Below are positions 7,826 through 14,686 of a stretch of 40,804 bases of DNA, in pieces. The number at the start of each line of letters is the position of its first letter. The stretch's first letter is position 1. The notes under the pieces were generated by a model. That model was not told the origin of the DNA and ran no database searches. It was given only the letters and a program-made list of their open reading frames with translations. The position numbers and the translations under genes are program-made. The DNA comes from Arthrobacter pascens (GTDB lineage: Bacteria; Actinomycetota; Actinomycetes; Actinomycetales; Micrococcaceae), in NCBI RefSeq assembly GCF_017052465.1, contig NZ_JAFHKT010000098.1, forward strand, positions 1-40,804, written 5' to 3'.

Positions 7826-9463
7826 ATGCAAGTAAGAGCCCACCCTCTAGCAGCACGGAGAATCACCATTACAGACGTAACGGTTCAGGATGACATCTAC
7901 TATGGCGGACAGACTTCCGAGGACGTCCCCGCACTTGCGGAAGTAACGTCGCCGGCTGCTGTTGCGCGCCTCAAACATCGCCCCGACGTGGTCCGCACCT
8001 CAGGCCGGTATGCCCTTATAAACCAGAACCGGACGCCATACCAGGCCATGGTCGAGGACTTGCTCTTCCTGCGGAACGTGCTCGCGCAGGCCGGTTTGGA
8101 TTACCTGCTGGTCCGCGGCAACAACGACCGCCCGGTCATCGCCCTGGACTGGAAAAACCGCAAAAAACTGCGCGCTGCCCTGGTGGATGCGTGCCGCAAC
8201 GAGCCCTTCTACTCCATGACCGTGGATGCCAAGAAGAAGACGTCGGTGCTGGTGGCCGACGGCGAACTTTCCACCAACCGTCAGGCCAGAATCTTCAGGC
8301 TGTACAGGCCACGGGTTGAGCCGAACGGCGGCTTCGAGTTCGGCGCCTCGGCCGGCGTGCAGGTGGAGCTCTGGAGCTTCGAAGGCGATGAGGTGATCCT
8401 GCCGATCGAGAACTCCCTGACCCGGCGCACCATGCTGTCCCAGGACGCCGTGCGCGGAACGGTTGAACGGTACGGGCACACGTGGCCCACCATCGAGAAT
8501 ATGTTCGCGGACCACGCAAGTGACATCAGCTTCGACATCGATCTGGTCTTCTCCTGGGTGGACGGCAGTTCCCCCGAGTACATCGCGGCACGCCGGGCCA
8601 GGCAGGCCAACGCTGTTCTCGGCGAGGGTGACGACCACGAAGCGCGGTACCGGCAGATCAACGAGCTCAAGTACGCGCTCCGCTCCGTCTACATGTTTGC
8701 GCCGTGGATCCGCCGCATCTTCATCGCCACGGACTCCGCCGCGCCTGAGTGGCTGGCCGACCACCCGTCCGTGACGATCGTCCGGAGCGAGGAGTTCTTC
8801 GCCGATCCCTCCGTGCTGCCCACCCATAATTCCCAGGCCGTGGAATGCCAGCTGCACCACATCGACGGTCTCTCGGAGCACTTCCTCTACTCCAACGACG
8901 ACATGTTCTTCGGACGCCCTGTTGGACCCGACCTGTTCTTCACGCCCGGCGGGATCACCAAGTTCATCGAGGCGGAGACCCGCATCGGCCTCGGGGAGAA
9001 TGCGGCCGAGCGCAGCGGCTTCGAGAATGCCGCCCGGGTGAACCGCAAGCTGCTCTGGAACCGCTTTGGCCGGATCACCACCCGCCACCTGGAGCACAGC
9101 GCCGCGCCCCTGCGCCGCAGCGTGGTGGCCCAGATGGAGGATGAATTCCCGAGCGAGTTTGCCAAGACTGCTGCCAGCACCTTCCGCGCGGCGGACAACA
9201 TCTCAGTGACCAATTCGTTCTACCACTACTACGCGCTGCTCACCGGGCGTGCTGTCACCCAGACCGCGGCCAAGGTCAGGTATGTGGACACCACACTCCG
9301 CGCCGGGCTCAATTATCTGCCCAAGCTGCTGTCAAAGCGGAACATGGATTTCTTCTGCCTCAATGACGGCAGCTTCCCCGAGGTTCCCGCCGAGGAACGG
9401 GCCGAGCTGGTCACGGACTTCCTGGAGAAGTACTTCCCCATCAAGGCGCCCTGGGAGAAGTAG
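7826..9463 (+). CDS. Stealth family protein (sugar-phosphate transferase)
   Basis: 545 residues from ATG 7826, which has AGGA five bases upstream. The four Stealth conserved regions are visible: CR1 FDIDLVFSWVDGSSPEY (~236-251), CR2 ELKYALRSVYMFAPWIRRIF through FLYSNDDMFFGRP (~290-370), CR3 around MEDEFPSEFAKTA to NSFYHYYALLTGRAV, and CR4 near the C-terminal FFCLNDGSF. Stealth proteins transfer hexose-1-phosphate to build phosphodiester-linked surface polysaccharide. No other capsule gene is nearby. A second start is conceivable at ATT 7868, which has GGAG seven bases upstream, because TATCAT (7822-7827) could be a -10 that would leave ATG 7826 outside the transcript. Confidence 0.87.
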   Translation: MQVRAHPLAARRITITDVTVQDDIYYGGQTSEDVPALAEVTSPAAVARLKHRPDVVRTSGRYALINQNRTPYQAMVEDLLFLRNVLAQAGLDYLLVRGNNDRPVIALDWKNRKKLRAALVDACRNEPFYSMTVDAKKKTSVLVADGELSTNRQARIFRLYRPRVEPNGGFEFGASAGVQVELWSFEGDEVILPIENSLTRRTMLSQDAVRGTVERYGHTWPTIENMFADHASDISFDIDLVFSWVDGSSPEYIAARRARQANAVLGEGDDHEARYRQINELKYALRSVYMFAPWIRRIFIATDSAAPEWLADHPSVTIVRSEEFFADPSVLPTHNSQAVECQLHHIDGLSEHFLYSNDDMFFGRPVGPDLFFTPGGITKFIEAETRIGLGENAAERSGFENAARVNRKLLWNRFGRITTRHLEHSAAPLRRSVVAQMEDEFPSEFAKTAASTFRAADNISVTNSFYHYYALLTGRAVTQTAAKVRYVDTTLRAGLNYLPKLLSKRNMDFFCLNDGSFPEVPAEERAELVTDFLEKYFPIKAPWEK

Positions 9464-9466
9464 CAG

Positions 9467-9519
9467 CACATAGGCCAGAGCCCCCGCAGTCATGAACTGC
9501 GGGGGCTCTGGCTTATGTG
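9467..9519. terminator. Bidirectional intrinsic terminator
   Basis: A 24-bp stem with a single G-U pair (9467-9490 with 9496-9519) and the loop CATGA. It lies 4 bases after the Stealth stop and 1 base before the convergent phosphoesterase stop, so it serves both genes. Confidence 0.85.
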
Positions 9520-9520
9520 G

Positions 9521-10432
9521 CTAGTTTCGCGTGAGAACGGGCCGGTTCGCCCGCTCGGGAATGCGGATGCCGGCAGCTGCCAGACGCCGCTCCGTTTCCT
9601 CGGGGCTGACATACTCCCCCACGGTCGGCGTGCTTCCCAGCGGCACCACGGAATGCACGATGGTGTGCTCGTAGACGTGCACGAGGTTGAAGGCCTGCCC
9701 GCCGTCACGGCCGCGCGTGCCTCCCACCGGAACGTTGAGGTCCTGGGTGTAGCACGTGGCAGAGGCGACCGACACCGGGACACCGGCGAAGCTCGCCGTC
9801 GTCGAGTAGTGCAGGTGCCCCGCCAGGATGGTGCGGACGTCCGAGTTGCGCACTACGGTCTCCAGGGCAGCCTGGTCACGGAGCTCCACCAGCACGGACA
9901 GGTCCAGTACCGACGGTACCGGCGGATGGTGGAGCGCCAGGATGGTGCCGTCCGGAGCGGGCGTTTCCAGCTGCGCGGCCAGCCAATCCAGCTGGTCACT
10001 GCTGAGTTCCCCGTGATGGAACCCTGGTACGGACGTGTCCATGGTGATGACCCGCAGGCCGTTGACGTAATAGCTTTGGTCCACCGGGTCGTCATTGCCC
10101 GGCTGGTCCAGCAGGCCCGCCCGGAAGTTCGCGCGGTTGTCGTGGTTTCCCATGGCCCAGATGACTTTGGCGCCGAGGTCCCTGCACGCCGGTTCAACGA
10201 TCGCGCGGAGTTTGGCGTAAGCCTCGGGGTCTCCCTTGTCCGCCAGGTCGCCGGTGAAAATCACGGCTTCCGGACGGGCGCCTGATGCCTGGACCTCATC
10301 GAAGAGCTGAATCAGGCGGGCTTCGCTGTCAACTGCGCCATAAAGGGGGTCCGGACCTCCCAACAAATGGGGGTCGCTCAGGTGGAGTAGAAAATGACGT
10401 GGCCTGGGGTGCTCGGCCTCGATGAGCTCCAT
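9521..10432 (-). CDS. Metallophosphoesterase, cyclic-nucleotide phosphodiesterase-like
   Basis: 303 residues from ATG 10432, preferred because GAAGG lies about six bases upstream; an in-frame ATG at 10492 would add 20 residues with no Shine-Dalgarno. All calcineurin-like metal motifs are present: HLSDPHL (DxH), FTGDLADKG (GDxxD), MGNHDNR (GNHD), LHHPP and AGHLHYS (GHxH). The order and spacing match class III cAMP/GpdQ-type phosphodiesterases (CpdA-like). It is expected to be a cytoplasmic dinuclear-metal enzyme that hydrolyses a phosphodiester; cAMP is the likeliest substrate but is not proven. Confidence 0.88.
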   Translation of the reverse strand: MELIEAEHPRPRHFLLHLSDPHLLGGPDPLYGAVDSEARLIQLFDEVQASGARPEAVIFTGDLADKGDPEAYAKLRAIVEPACRDLGAKVIWAMGNHDNRANFRAGLLDQPGNDDPVDQSYYVNGLRVITMDTSVPGFHHGELSSDQLDWLAAQLETPAPDGTILALHHPPVPSVLDLSVLVELRDQAALETVVRNSDVRTILAGHLHYSTTASFAGVPVSVASATCYTQDLNVPVGGTRGRDGGQAFNLVHVYEHTIVHSVVPLGSTPTVGEYVSPEETERRLAAAGIRIPERANRPVLTRN

Positions 10433-10604
10433 TGCTGCCTTCGCGGTAGTTAGGAAGCGGGTGCTTCCAGTGTCCCTCTCAGTACGCTCCATCCAACCAG
10501 ATAAAAAGCAAACTGTGGGGAAACTGAAGTTGGCATGTTGAAAAATTACGATGCCTGCCGCTTACCGGCTAACGCTCCTCGCTTTCGTTTCATCTGGGCG
10601 GACA

Positions 10605-10907
10605 TCAGGCGATGACCGCGTTGGGGTGCCGCAGTTCCGGGATCACCGGAACAACGGCGGGGGCAGGACGCCCCACGTTTGTGTGTCCTCGGCCAGGGAT
10701 ATTTGCCTTGGCTTGAAGGGGAAATGTGACGCCCGGGGGCCGCTGGTCCCGGGCTGCGGACGTGCGGGAAGGCTCCTCAAAACCGGCGGTCTCGGATCCG
10801 GCTCCGTCCTTGGACGGCAGCCGGATCTTTCGGAAGGACTGCACATAGTGCTTTCTGGCCGGTTGCATGGTCGTCAATAATGACAACGGAAATGTACTCC
10901 GCTGCAT
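10605..10907 (-). CDS. Doubtful small hypothetical protein
   Basis: A 100-residue frame whose ATG is preceded by GGAGG at eight bases, the only reason to keep it. The composition (many R, P, S, T; little hydrophobic patterning) does not look like a folded protein and I recognise no homologue. It begins 57 bases downstream of the M23 peptidase stop on the same strand. The rest of the 10433-10964 gap holds only the hairpin at 10795-10827; no other gene is seen. Confidence 0.3.
   Translation of the reverse strand: MQRSTFPLSLLTTMQPARKHYVQSFRKIRLPSKDGAGSETAGFEEPSRTSAARDQRPPGVTFPLQAKANIPGRGHTNVGRPAPAVVPVIPELRHPNAVIA
10795..10827. terminator. Hairpin, possible terminator
   Basis: GATCCGGCT-CCGTCC pairs with GGACGGCAGCCGGATC, with one bulged base and a very short loop. 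On the plus strand it is followed by TTTC. It lies inside the doubtful 100-residue frame, which argues slightly against that frame being a gene. Confidence 0.35.
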
Positions 10908-10964
10908 TCCTTCGACCTCCTCACGGTTGGTGAACAGCCGGACGGCGAACCCCGCCGCGCCCTA

Positions 10965-12728
10965 CTACGGCGCGGTTGTGGGGGCCGCCGTCACGGCTGT
11001 TTCTGTTCCTGCAGGTGCAGTTGCAGGAGCTTGGGTTGAGCCTGGAACAACCGTTGGCTCAGGCGTTGCTGAGGGAACGGGTGCCGGAGCAGGGGCGGGT
11101 GCCGGAGCTGGTGCCGGGGCGGGAACGGGTGCCGGAGCAGGGGCGGGTGCCGGAGCAGGGGCGGGTTCGATAATAACCGCGGTGGGCGTGGGCGCCGGGG
11201 CGGGAGGAGGTGCCGGCGCCGGGGCGGGCTCGACAACAATCGCGGTGGGCGGGGCCACCGGGGCAGGTGCCGGTTCCGGTGCCGGAGCAGGTGCCGGAGC
11301 CGGTGCCGGAGCGGGTTCAGAATACGGTTCCGGCGTCGGATCAACAGGAGGCGGACCCGGTTCGGGCTCGGGCTCCGGCGCGGGGGCAGGGTCCGGTTCC
11401 GGCGTCGTAGTCGGCGGCTCGGTCGTCGGCGGCTCCGTCGTCGCAGGCGGCTCCGTCGTCGGCGGCGTCGTTGCCGGCGGCTCGGTCGTCGGCGGCTCAG
11501 TGGTTGCCGGCGGCTCAGTGGTCGTAGGCGGCGCGGTCGTGGCCGGCGGCGTGGTGGTCGTCGGAGGCGTGGTGGTCGTCGGGGGTGCGGTCGTCGTCGG
11601 GGGTGTCGTCGTCGTCGGCGCGGTGGTTGTCGGCTTCGTCGACGTCGGCGGAGCGGGTTTGGACGTGGTCGACGGTTCGGGCGCGATGGTCTGCAGTGGA
11701 CTGCTGTTGGCCTGAGGCGTTGAGGCAGCCCAGGTTGCAGTGGAACTGGGCATCAGCGAGGGGCTGGCGCCGCTGGAGGGAGTCCAGGTGTAAGGCCGGG
11801 CGTCGTAATAGGTGGAGGGCTCAGAGCTGCCGTCGCCAGTGTTCCCGCGAAGGAAGGGGATCGCCCAGCCGGCGAGATTGGCCGCAGCGGGATCAAAGCT
11901 GGTCATGACCGCCTGCTGCAGCTTGTCGACCTGCCGGATAGGCAGCAGGGTCCACTTGGCTGGATCCTGGTGTTCCCCGTCCTCGATGACCTCGAAGTGG
12001 AGGTGGCACCCGGTGGACGATCCTGTGGTACCCACCTGGGCAATGACCTCACCGACACGGACTCGGTCGCCCTTGGCAACTGCCACGGACTGGAGGTGGT
12101 TGTACGTGGTGATGAGCCCATTGCCATGGTCGATCTCCACCCTGTTTCCGCCGCCCCACGGATGCCATCCTGCGGCTCGCACAACTCCGGAATCGGCCGC
12201 GTAGACACGGGTGCCACAGGAAGCGGCGAAATCCTGGCCCCAGTGGAACTCACCGGATTCGCCCGTCAGGGGGTTATGCCGCAGGCCGAAGGAGGAACTC
12301 GGATACAAAACCTCGAGCGGGGCCATGAGGAAACCTGCACCCGGCCGCCTCAAGGCAGTGGATGCGACGCCTGGGGACTGTGGCTTGACCGTGCCAGTGG
12401 AGGCAACGCCCTTGGAGCTCGTCTCCACGACCGTCCGGCCAAAGGGTACTTTGGCAACCAACGCCGCCGCCGGACCGGCTACGGTGCGCCCCTCGGACGT
12501 GCTGCCCGGATCGAGCAGCGCCGGGCCAACGACGCCGGAGGGCGGTACGACGCGGACTGCAGCCTCGTCAAGCGCCCCAGTGGGGGTCTGGAAATGGCTG
12601 ACCGGCGATTGGAACCCGAACGCGAAGACGGAGAAGCCTACGACAACTGCCGCAGACAAGCTCCGCAAAGCGATCCGTCCGGGGCCGTTCGCCCTGGCTG
12701 TACCTTGGTTTCCCCCATGAGTTGCCAC
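10965..12728 (-). CDS. Secreted M23 family metallopeptidase with long Pro-rich tail
   Basis: 587 residues from GTG 12728, which has AGGAG six bases upstream. A hydrophobic segment at ~22-40 acts as signal peptide or anchor. The M23/LytM domain (~145-260) has FHWGQDFA (H162, D166), TYNHLQ (H211) and CHLHFEV (H242, H244), the complete Zn and catalytic set, so it should be an active peptidoglycan endopeptidase. Residues ~340-587 are a low-complexity tail: first TTTPP/TEPPATT repeats, then (PA)n/PAPV repeats, encoded by a repetitive stretch at about 11040-11660. The tail probably spans or binds the cell wall. Its length makes it prone to replication-slippage variation. Confidence 0.88.
   Translation of the reverse strand: MATHGGNQGTARANGPGRIALRSLSAAVVVGFSVFAFGFQSPVSHFQTPTGALDEAAVRVVPPSGVVGPALLDPGSTSEGRTVAGPAAALVAKVPFGRTVVETSSKGVASTGTVKPQSPGVASTALRRPGAGFLMAPLEVLYPSSSFGLRHNPLTGESGEFHWGQDFAASCGTRVYAADSGVVRAAGWHPWGGGNRVEIDHGNGLITTYNHLQSVAVAKGDRVRVGEVIAQVGTTGSSTGCHLHFEVIEDGEHQDPAKWTLLPIRQVDKLQQAVMTSFDPAAANLAGWAIPFLRGNTGDGSSEPSTYYDARPYTWTPSSGASPSLMPSSTATWAASTPQANSSPLQTIAPEPSTTSKPAPPTSTKPTTTAPTTTTPPTTTAPPTTTTPPTTTTPPATTAPPTTTEPPATTEPPTTEPPATTPPTTEPPATTEPPTTEPPTTTPEPDPAPAPEPEPEPGPPPVDPTPEPYSEPAPAPAPAPAPAPEPAPAPVAPPTAIVVEPAPAPAPPPAPAPTPTAVIIEPAPAPAPAPAPAPVPAPAPAPAPAPAPAPVPSATPEPTVVPGSTQAPATAPAGTETAVTAAPTTAP
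11040..11660. repeat. Low-complexity repeat tract coding the Pro/Thr/Ala tail
   Basis: On the plus strand the tract reads as imperfect units such as GGTGCCGGAGCAGGGGCG followed by GGCGGCTCGGTCGTC-like units. It codes, on the minus strand, the PAPAPAP and TTEPPATTEPP tail of the M23 peptidase. Confidence 0.8.
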
Positions 12729-12977
12729 AGAATTCTCCTGATGTAGGACCCGCCAACTCCTTGTCTCGACGAGCATGTCCTCCATTGTGGCCACACGGGA
12801 AGGCACCGGGAAACCCCTAAAACTGGGGGGTGAATCCCTGTGCTTTATAGGTTTAACCCCCCAATCCGCGCACGAACAAATGGAGTCCGGACCGTTTCCG
12901 CACGGCCTCTAAGATCCGGCAGGCGAGGGCGCTCAAAATCGTAGTCACACTCTCAGTTCAGTGCGCGAGAATGGAAC

Positions 12978-13886
12978 ATGCGCAATGTCCTCAGGGAATG
13001 GCAGGCGGAGGTCAGACGAACTCTGACAGGCAGCCCTTCTGCGCCGCCCGAATGGGCAGAAAAGTTTGCCCAGGGAAATGACCCGGGCTTTTACCTGCCT
13101 GGCTCGGCCGTCTGGGCCGTCCACCACGGGATGCCCACCATCGTCGCGGGCATCCGCTCCCTTCTCATGCAGACGCTTCACCCCGGCGTTATGGCCGGCG
13201 TCTATGAACACTCCAAATTCCATGAGGACTCACTCGGCCGTCTTGCGCGGACAACGCGCTGGATCCATGCAGTCACGTACGGTTCCACGGCTGATGCCCG
13301 CACTGCGACGGATTCGGTGCTGCGGATTCACGATACGGTCCGCGGACAATACGTCGACGGGACCGGCGCCACGCGCGACTATTCGGCGAACGATCCGGAC
13401 CTGGTCCGGTGGGTGCACGTCACGTTTACTGATTCATTCCTCACGGCACACAAGAAATGGGGCGGACCCATTCCTGGCGGCCCCGACGCCTATGTCCGCG
13501 AATGGGCGCAGGCGGCGCGGCTGATGGGGGTCAGTTCACCGCCGCTCCGTGAAGTCGAGCTGACACGGGAATTGAACGACTGGTTCGCGGTGGGCGCCTT
13601 GCGCGCGGATGAACGGGTTGCCGAAACCGTGGCTTTCATCCGCAACCCTCCGCTGCATCCATGGCTGCTGCCCGGATACCGCGTGCTTTTCGCAGGCGCT
13701 GTGCTCAGCCTCGAGCCGAGGTACCGCGAGATGCTGGGGCTGCGGACGGCGCGGCTTGGCCCACTGCCCCTGCCGGTGGGATTGGCAACCAGGGTGACTC
13801 TCGCCGTCGTACGCCTCGCGCTGGGCCGGATGGGACCCAGCGAACTCGCCGCACGGCAGCGGCTGCGGCGGCTGGGCGTGGCGTAG
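12978..13886 (+). CDS. Oxygenase MpaB family protein (DUF2236)
   Basis: 302 residues. Family features seen are PGSAVWAVHHG, LLMQTLHPGVMAGVYEHSKFHEDSLGRLARTTRW, WVHVTFTDSF and LTRELNDWFAVGAL. The conserved His residues are those thought to bind heme or metal in MpaB/latex-clearing-protein relatives. It is probably an oxygenase or dioxygenase-like protein with an unknown substrate. It starts 249 bases from the divergent M23 gene. GAGAAT lies five bases before the ATG, so the mRNA may be leaderless or nearly so. It ends just before a terminator shared with the convergent tRNA. Confidence 0.87.
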   Translation: MRNVLREWQAEVRRTLTGSPSAPPEWAEKFAQGNDPGFYLPGSAVWAVHHGMPTIVAGIRSLLMQTLHPGVMAGVYEHSKFHEDSLGRLARTTRWIHAVTYGSTADARTATDSVLRIHDTVRGQYVDGTGATRDYSANDPDLVRWVHVTFTDSFLTAHKKWGGPIPGGPDAYVREWAQAARLMGVSSPPLREVELTRELNDWFAVGALRADERVAETVAFIRNPPLHPWLLPGYRVLFAGAVLSLEPRYREMLGLRTARLGPLPLPVGLATRVTLAVVRLALGRMGPSELAARQRLRRLGVA

Positions 13887-13907
13887 CCGGCGGATGCCGG
13901 CAAAAGG

Positions 13908-13942
13908 AAAACCCGGTTCCGACAGAATCGGAACCGGGTTTC
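13908..13942. terminator. Bidirectional intrinsic terminator between the MpaB-like gene and tRNA-Ser
   Basis: AAACCCGGTTCCGA pairs perfectly with TCGGAACCGGGTTT around CAGAA. On the minus strand it is followed by TTTTCCTTTT, so it is a good Rho-independent terminator for the tRNA. Confidence 0.85.
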
Positions 13943-13945
13943 CGG

Positions 13946-14033
13946 TGGCGGAGAATGGGGGATTTGAACCCCCGAGGGCGTTAACCCAACACGCGTTCCA
14001 GGCGTGCGCCATAGGCCGCTAGGCGAATTCTCC
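13946..14033 (-). tRNA. tRNA-Ser (anticodon GGA)
   Basis: On the minus strand the acceptor GGAGAAT pairs with ATTCTCC, followed by G and an encoded CCA (13946-13948). The anticodon arm CACGC-CTGGAAC-GCGTG gives GGA at 13997-13999 and the T arm carries GGTTCAAATC. A long variable arm, as expected for class II tRNA-Ser, lies between them. It reads UCC and UCU codons. Confidence 0.95.
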
Positions 14034-14061
14034 AACTGCTTCTGAACCAAAAGCAGATACT

Positions 14062-14091
14062 AGAATACCCGAACTTTCCTGCATCTCCCAA
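14062..14091 (-). promoter_or_regulatory. Promoter of tRNA-Ser
   Basis: TTGGGA (-35, 14086-14091) and TATTCT (-10, 14062-14067) with an 18-base spacer on the minus strand, 28 bases upstream of the mature tRNA 5' end. Confidence 0.5.
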
Positions 14092-14176
14092 TTGAGCGTT
14101 TTGGCCGTCAATTCACCCACCGTCTGGCAGGCCGGGGAACTGCGACATGACAGCATCCCGCTGGCAGGATGGTGCC

Positions 14177-14500
14177 ATGTCGCAGCTGCACGCCCTGGTG
14201 GTCTATGTCCCCGAGTCCCATGCCGAAGCAGTGCTGGCCGCCGTCGGAGACGCTGGCGCCGGACGGCTGGGCGACTACTCGCACTGCTCGTTCACATCGC
14301 CCGGCTCGGGCCGCTTCACCCCCTTGAGCGGCTCCCGTCCGTTTATCGGAGCCGAGGGCGTGCCCGAGCAGGTGGCTGAACTGCGCGTGGAGTGCGTGGT
14401 CGCCGATGAAGTGCTCGACGCCGTTGTGCGGGCACTGCGGGCGGCCCACCCCTACGAGGAACCCGCGTTCATGAGCTGGCCGGTGAACGGGCACCGGTAG
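14177..14500 (+). CDS. Nif3/YqfO C-terminal-domain-like small protein
   Basis: 107 residues from ATG 14177 with AGGA about seven bases upstream; an ATG at 14147 would add ten residues. The pattern is LVVYVPESHAEAVLAAVGDAGAG, then YSHCSFTSPGSGRFTPLSGSRPF, then ELRVECVVADEVLDAVVRAL and HPYEEPAF. This matches the PII-like inserted domain of the NIF3/YqfO family occurring on its own. NIF3 proteins are dinuclear-metal hexamers (GTP cyclohydrolase 1 type 2), but the catalytic half is missing. The function is unknown. It is positioned just upstream of the SRP RNA. Confidence 0.82.
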   Translation: MSQLHALVVYVPESHAEAVLAAVGDAGAGRLGDYSHCSFTSPGSGRFTPLSGSRPFIGAEGVPEQVAELRVECVVADEVLDAVVRALRAAHPYEEPAFMSWPVNGHR

Positions 14501-14551
14501 CCCGGTGATCGGGGCTGTCCGGGCCGATTCGGGGCAGACCGAAACTTCGGG

Positions 14552-14557
14552 TAAAGT
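14552..14557 (+). promoter_or_regulatory. -10 element of the SRP RNA promoter
   Basis: TAAAGT at 14552-14557 puts +1 near 14564, which coincides with the first paired base of the SRP RNA. The -35 is poor; TTCGGG at 14528-14533 with an 18-base spacer is the best candidate. Confidence 0.5.
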
Positions 14558-14562
14558 ATCTG

Positions 14563-14655
14563 ACGGCCCCTCATGTGGCGTCATCCTGTTGAACTCCCCC
14601 AGGACCGGAAGGTAGCAAGGGTAGACGGGCTCTGGCGGGTGCATGGGGGGTCTTT
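14563..14655 (+). ncRNA. ffs: Small signal recognition particle RNA (4.5S type)
   Basis: The apical SRP domain signature is present: a GTTGAACTCCCCCAGGACCG segment, followed by GAAGGTAGCAAGGGTAGACG, i.e. the GNAR-type loop and the asymmetric loop that bind Ffh. The ends close as an 11-bp helix (14565-14575 with 14642-14652). A G-run then TCTTTT follows and gives the intrinsic terminator. The bacterial small form lacks the Alu domain. It works with Ffh and FtsY in co-translational targeting. Its position directly upstream of dnaX is seen in other actinobacteria. Confidence 0.95.
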
Positions 14656-14686
14656 TATGTCAGCCCCGATTGGTAGGGTTTTCTCT

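Noticed and set aside
10867..11715. Plus-strand 282-residue Gly/Ala/Val-rich frame resembling a PE_PGRS-like protein
   Set aside because: It is the complement of the M23 Pro-rich tail; it has no start context or conserved domain of its own.
12729..12806. N-terminal 26-residue extension of the M23 peptidase
   Set aside because: GTG 12728 has an ideal Shine-Dalgarno and is followed directly by a signal-type N-terminus; the extension has neither.
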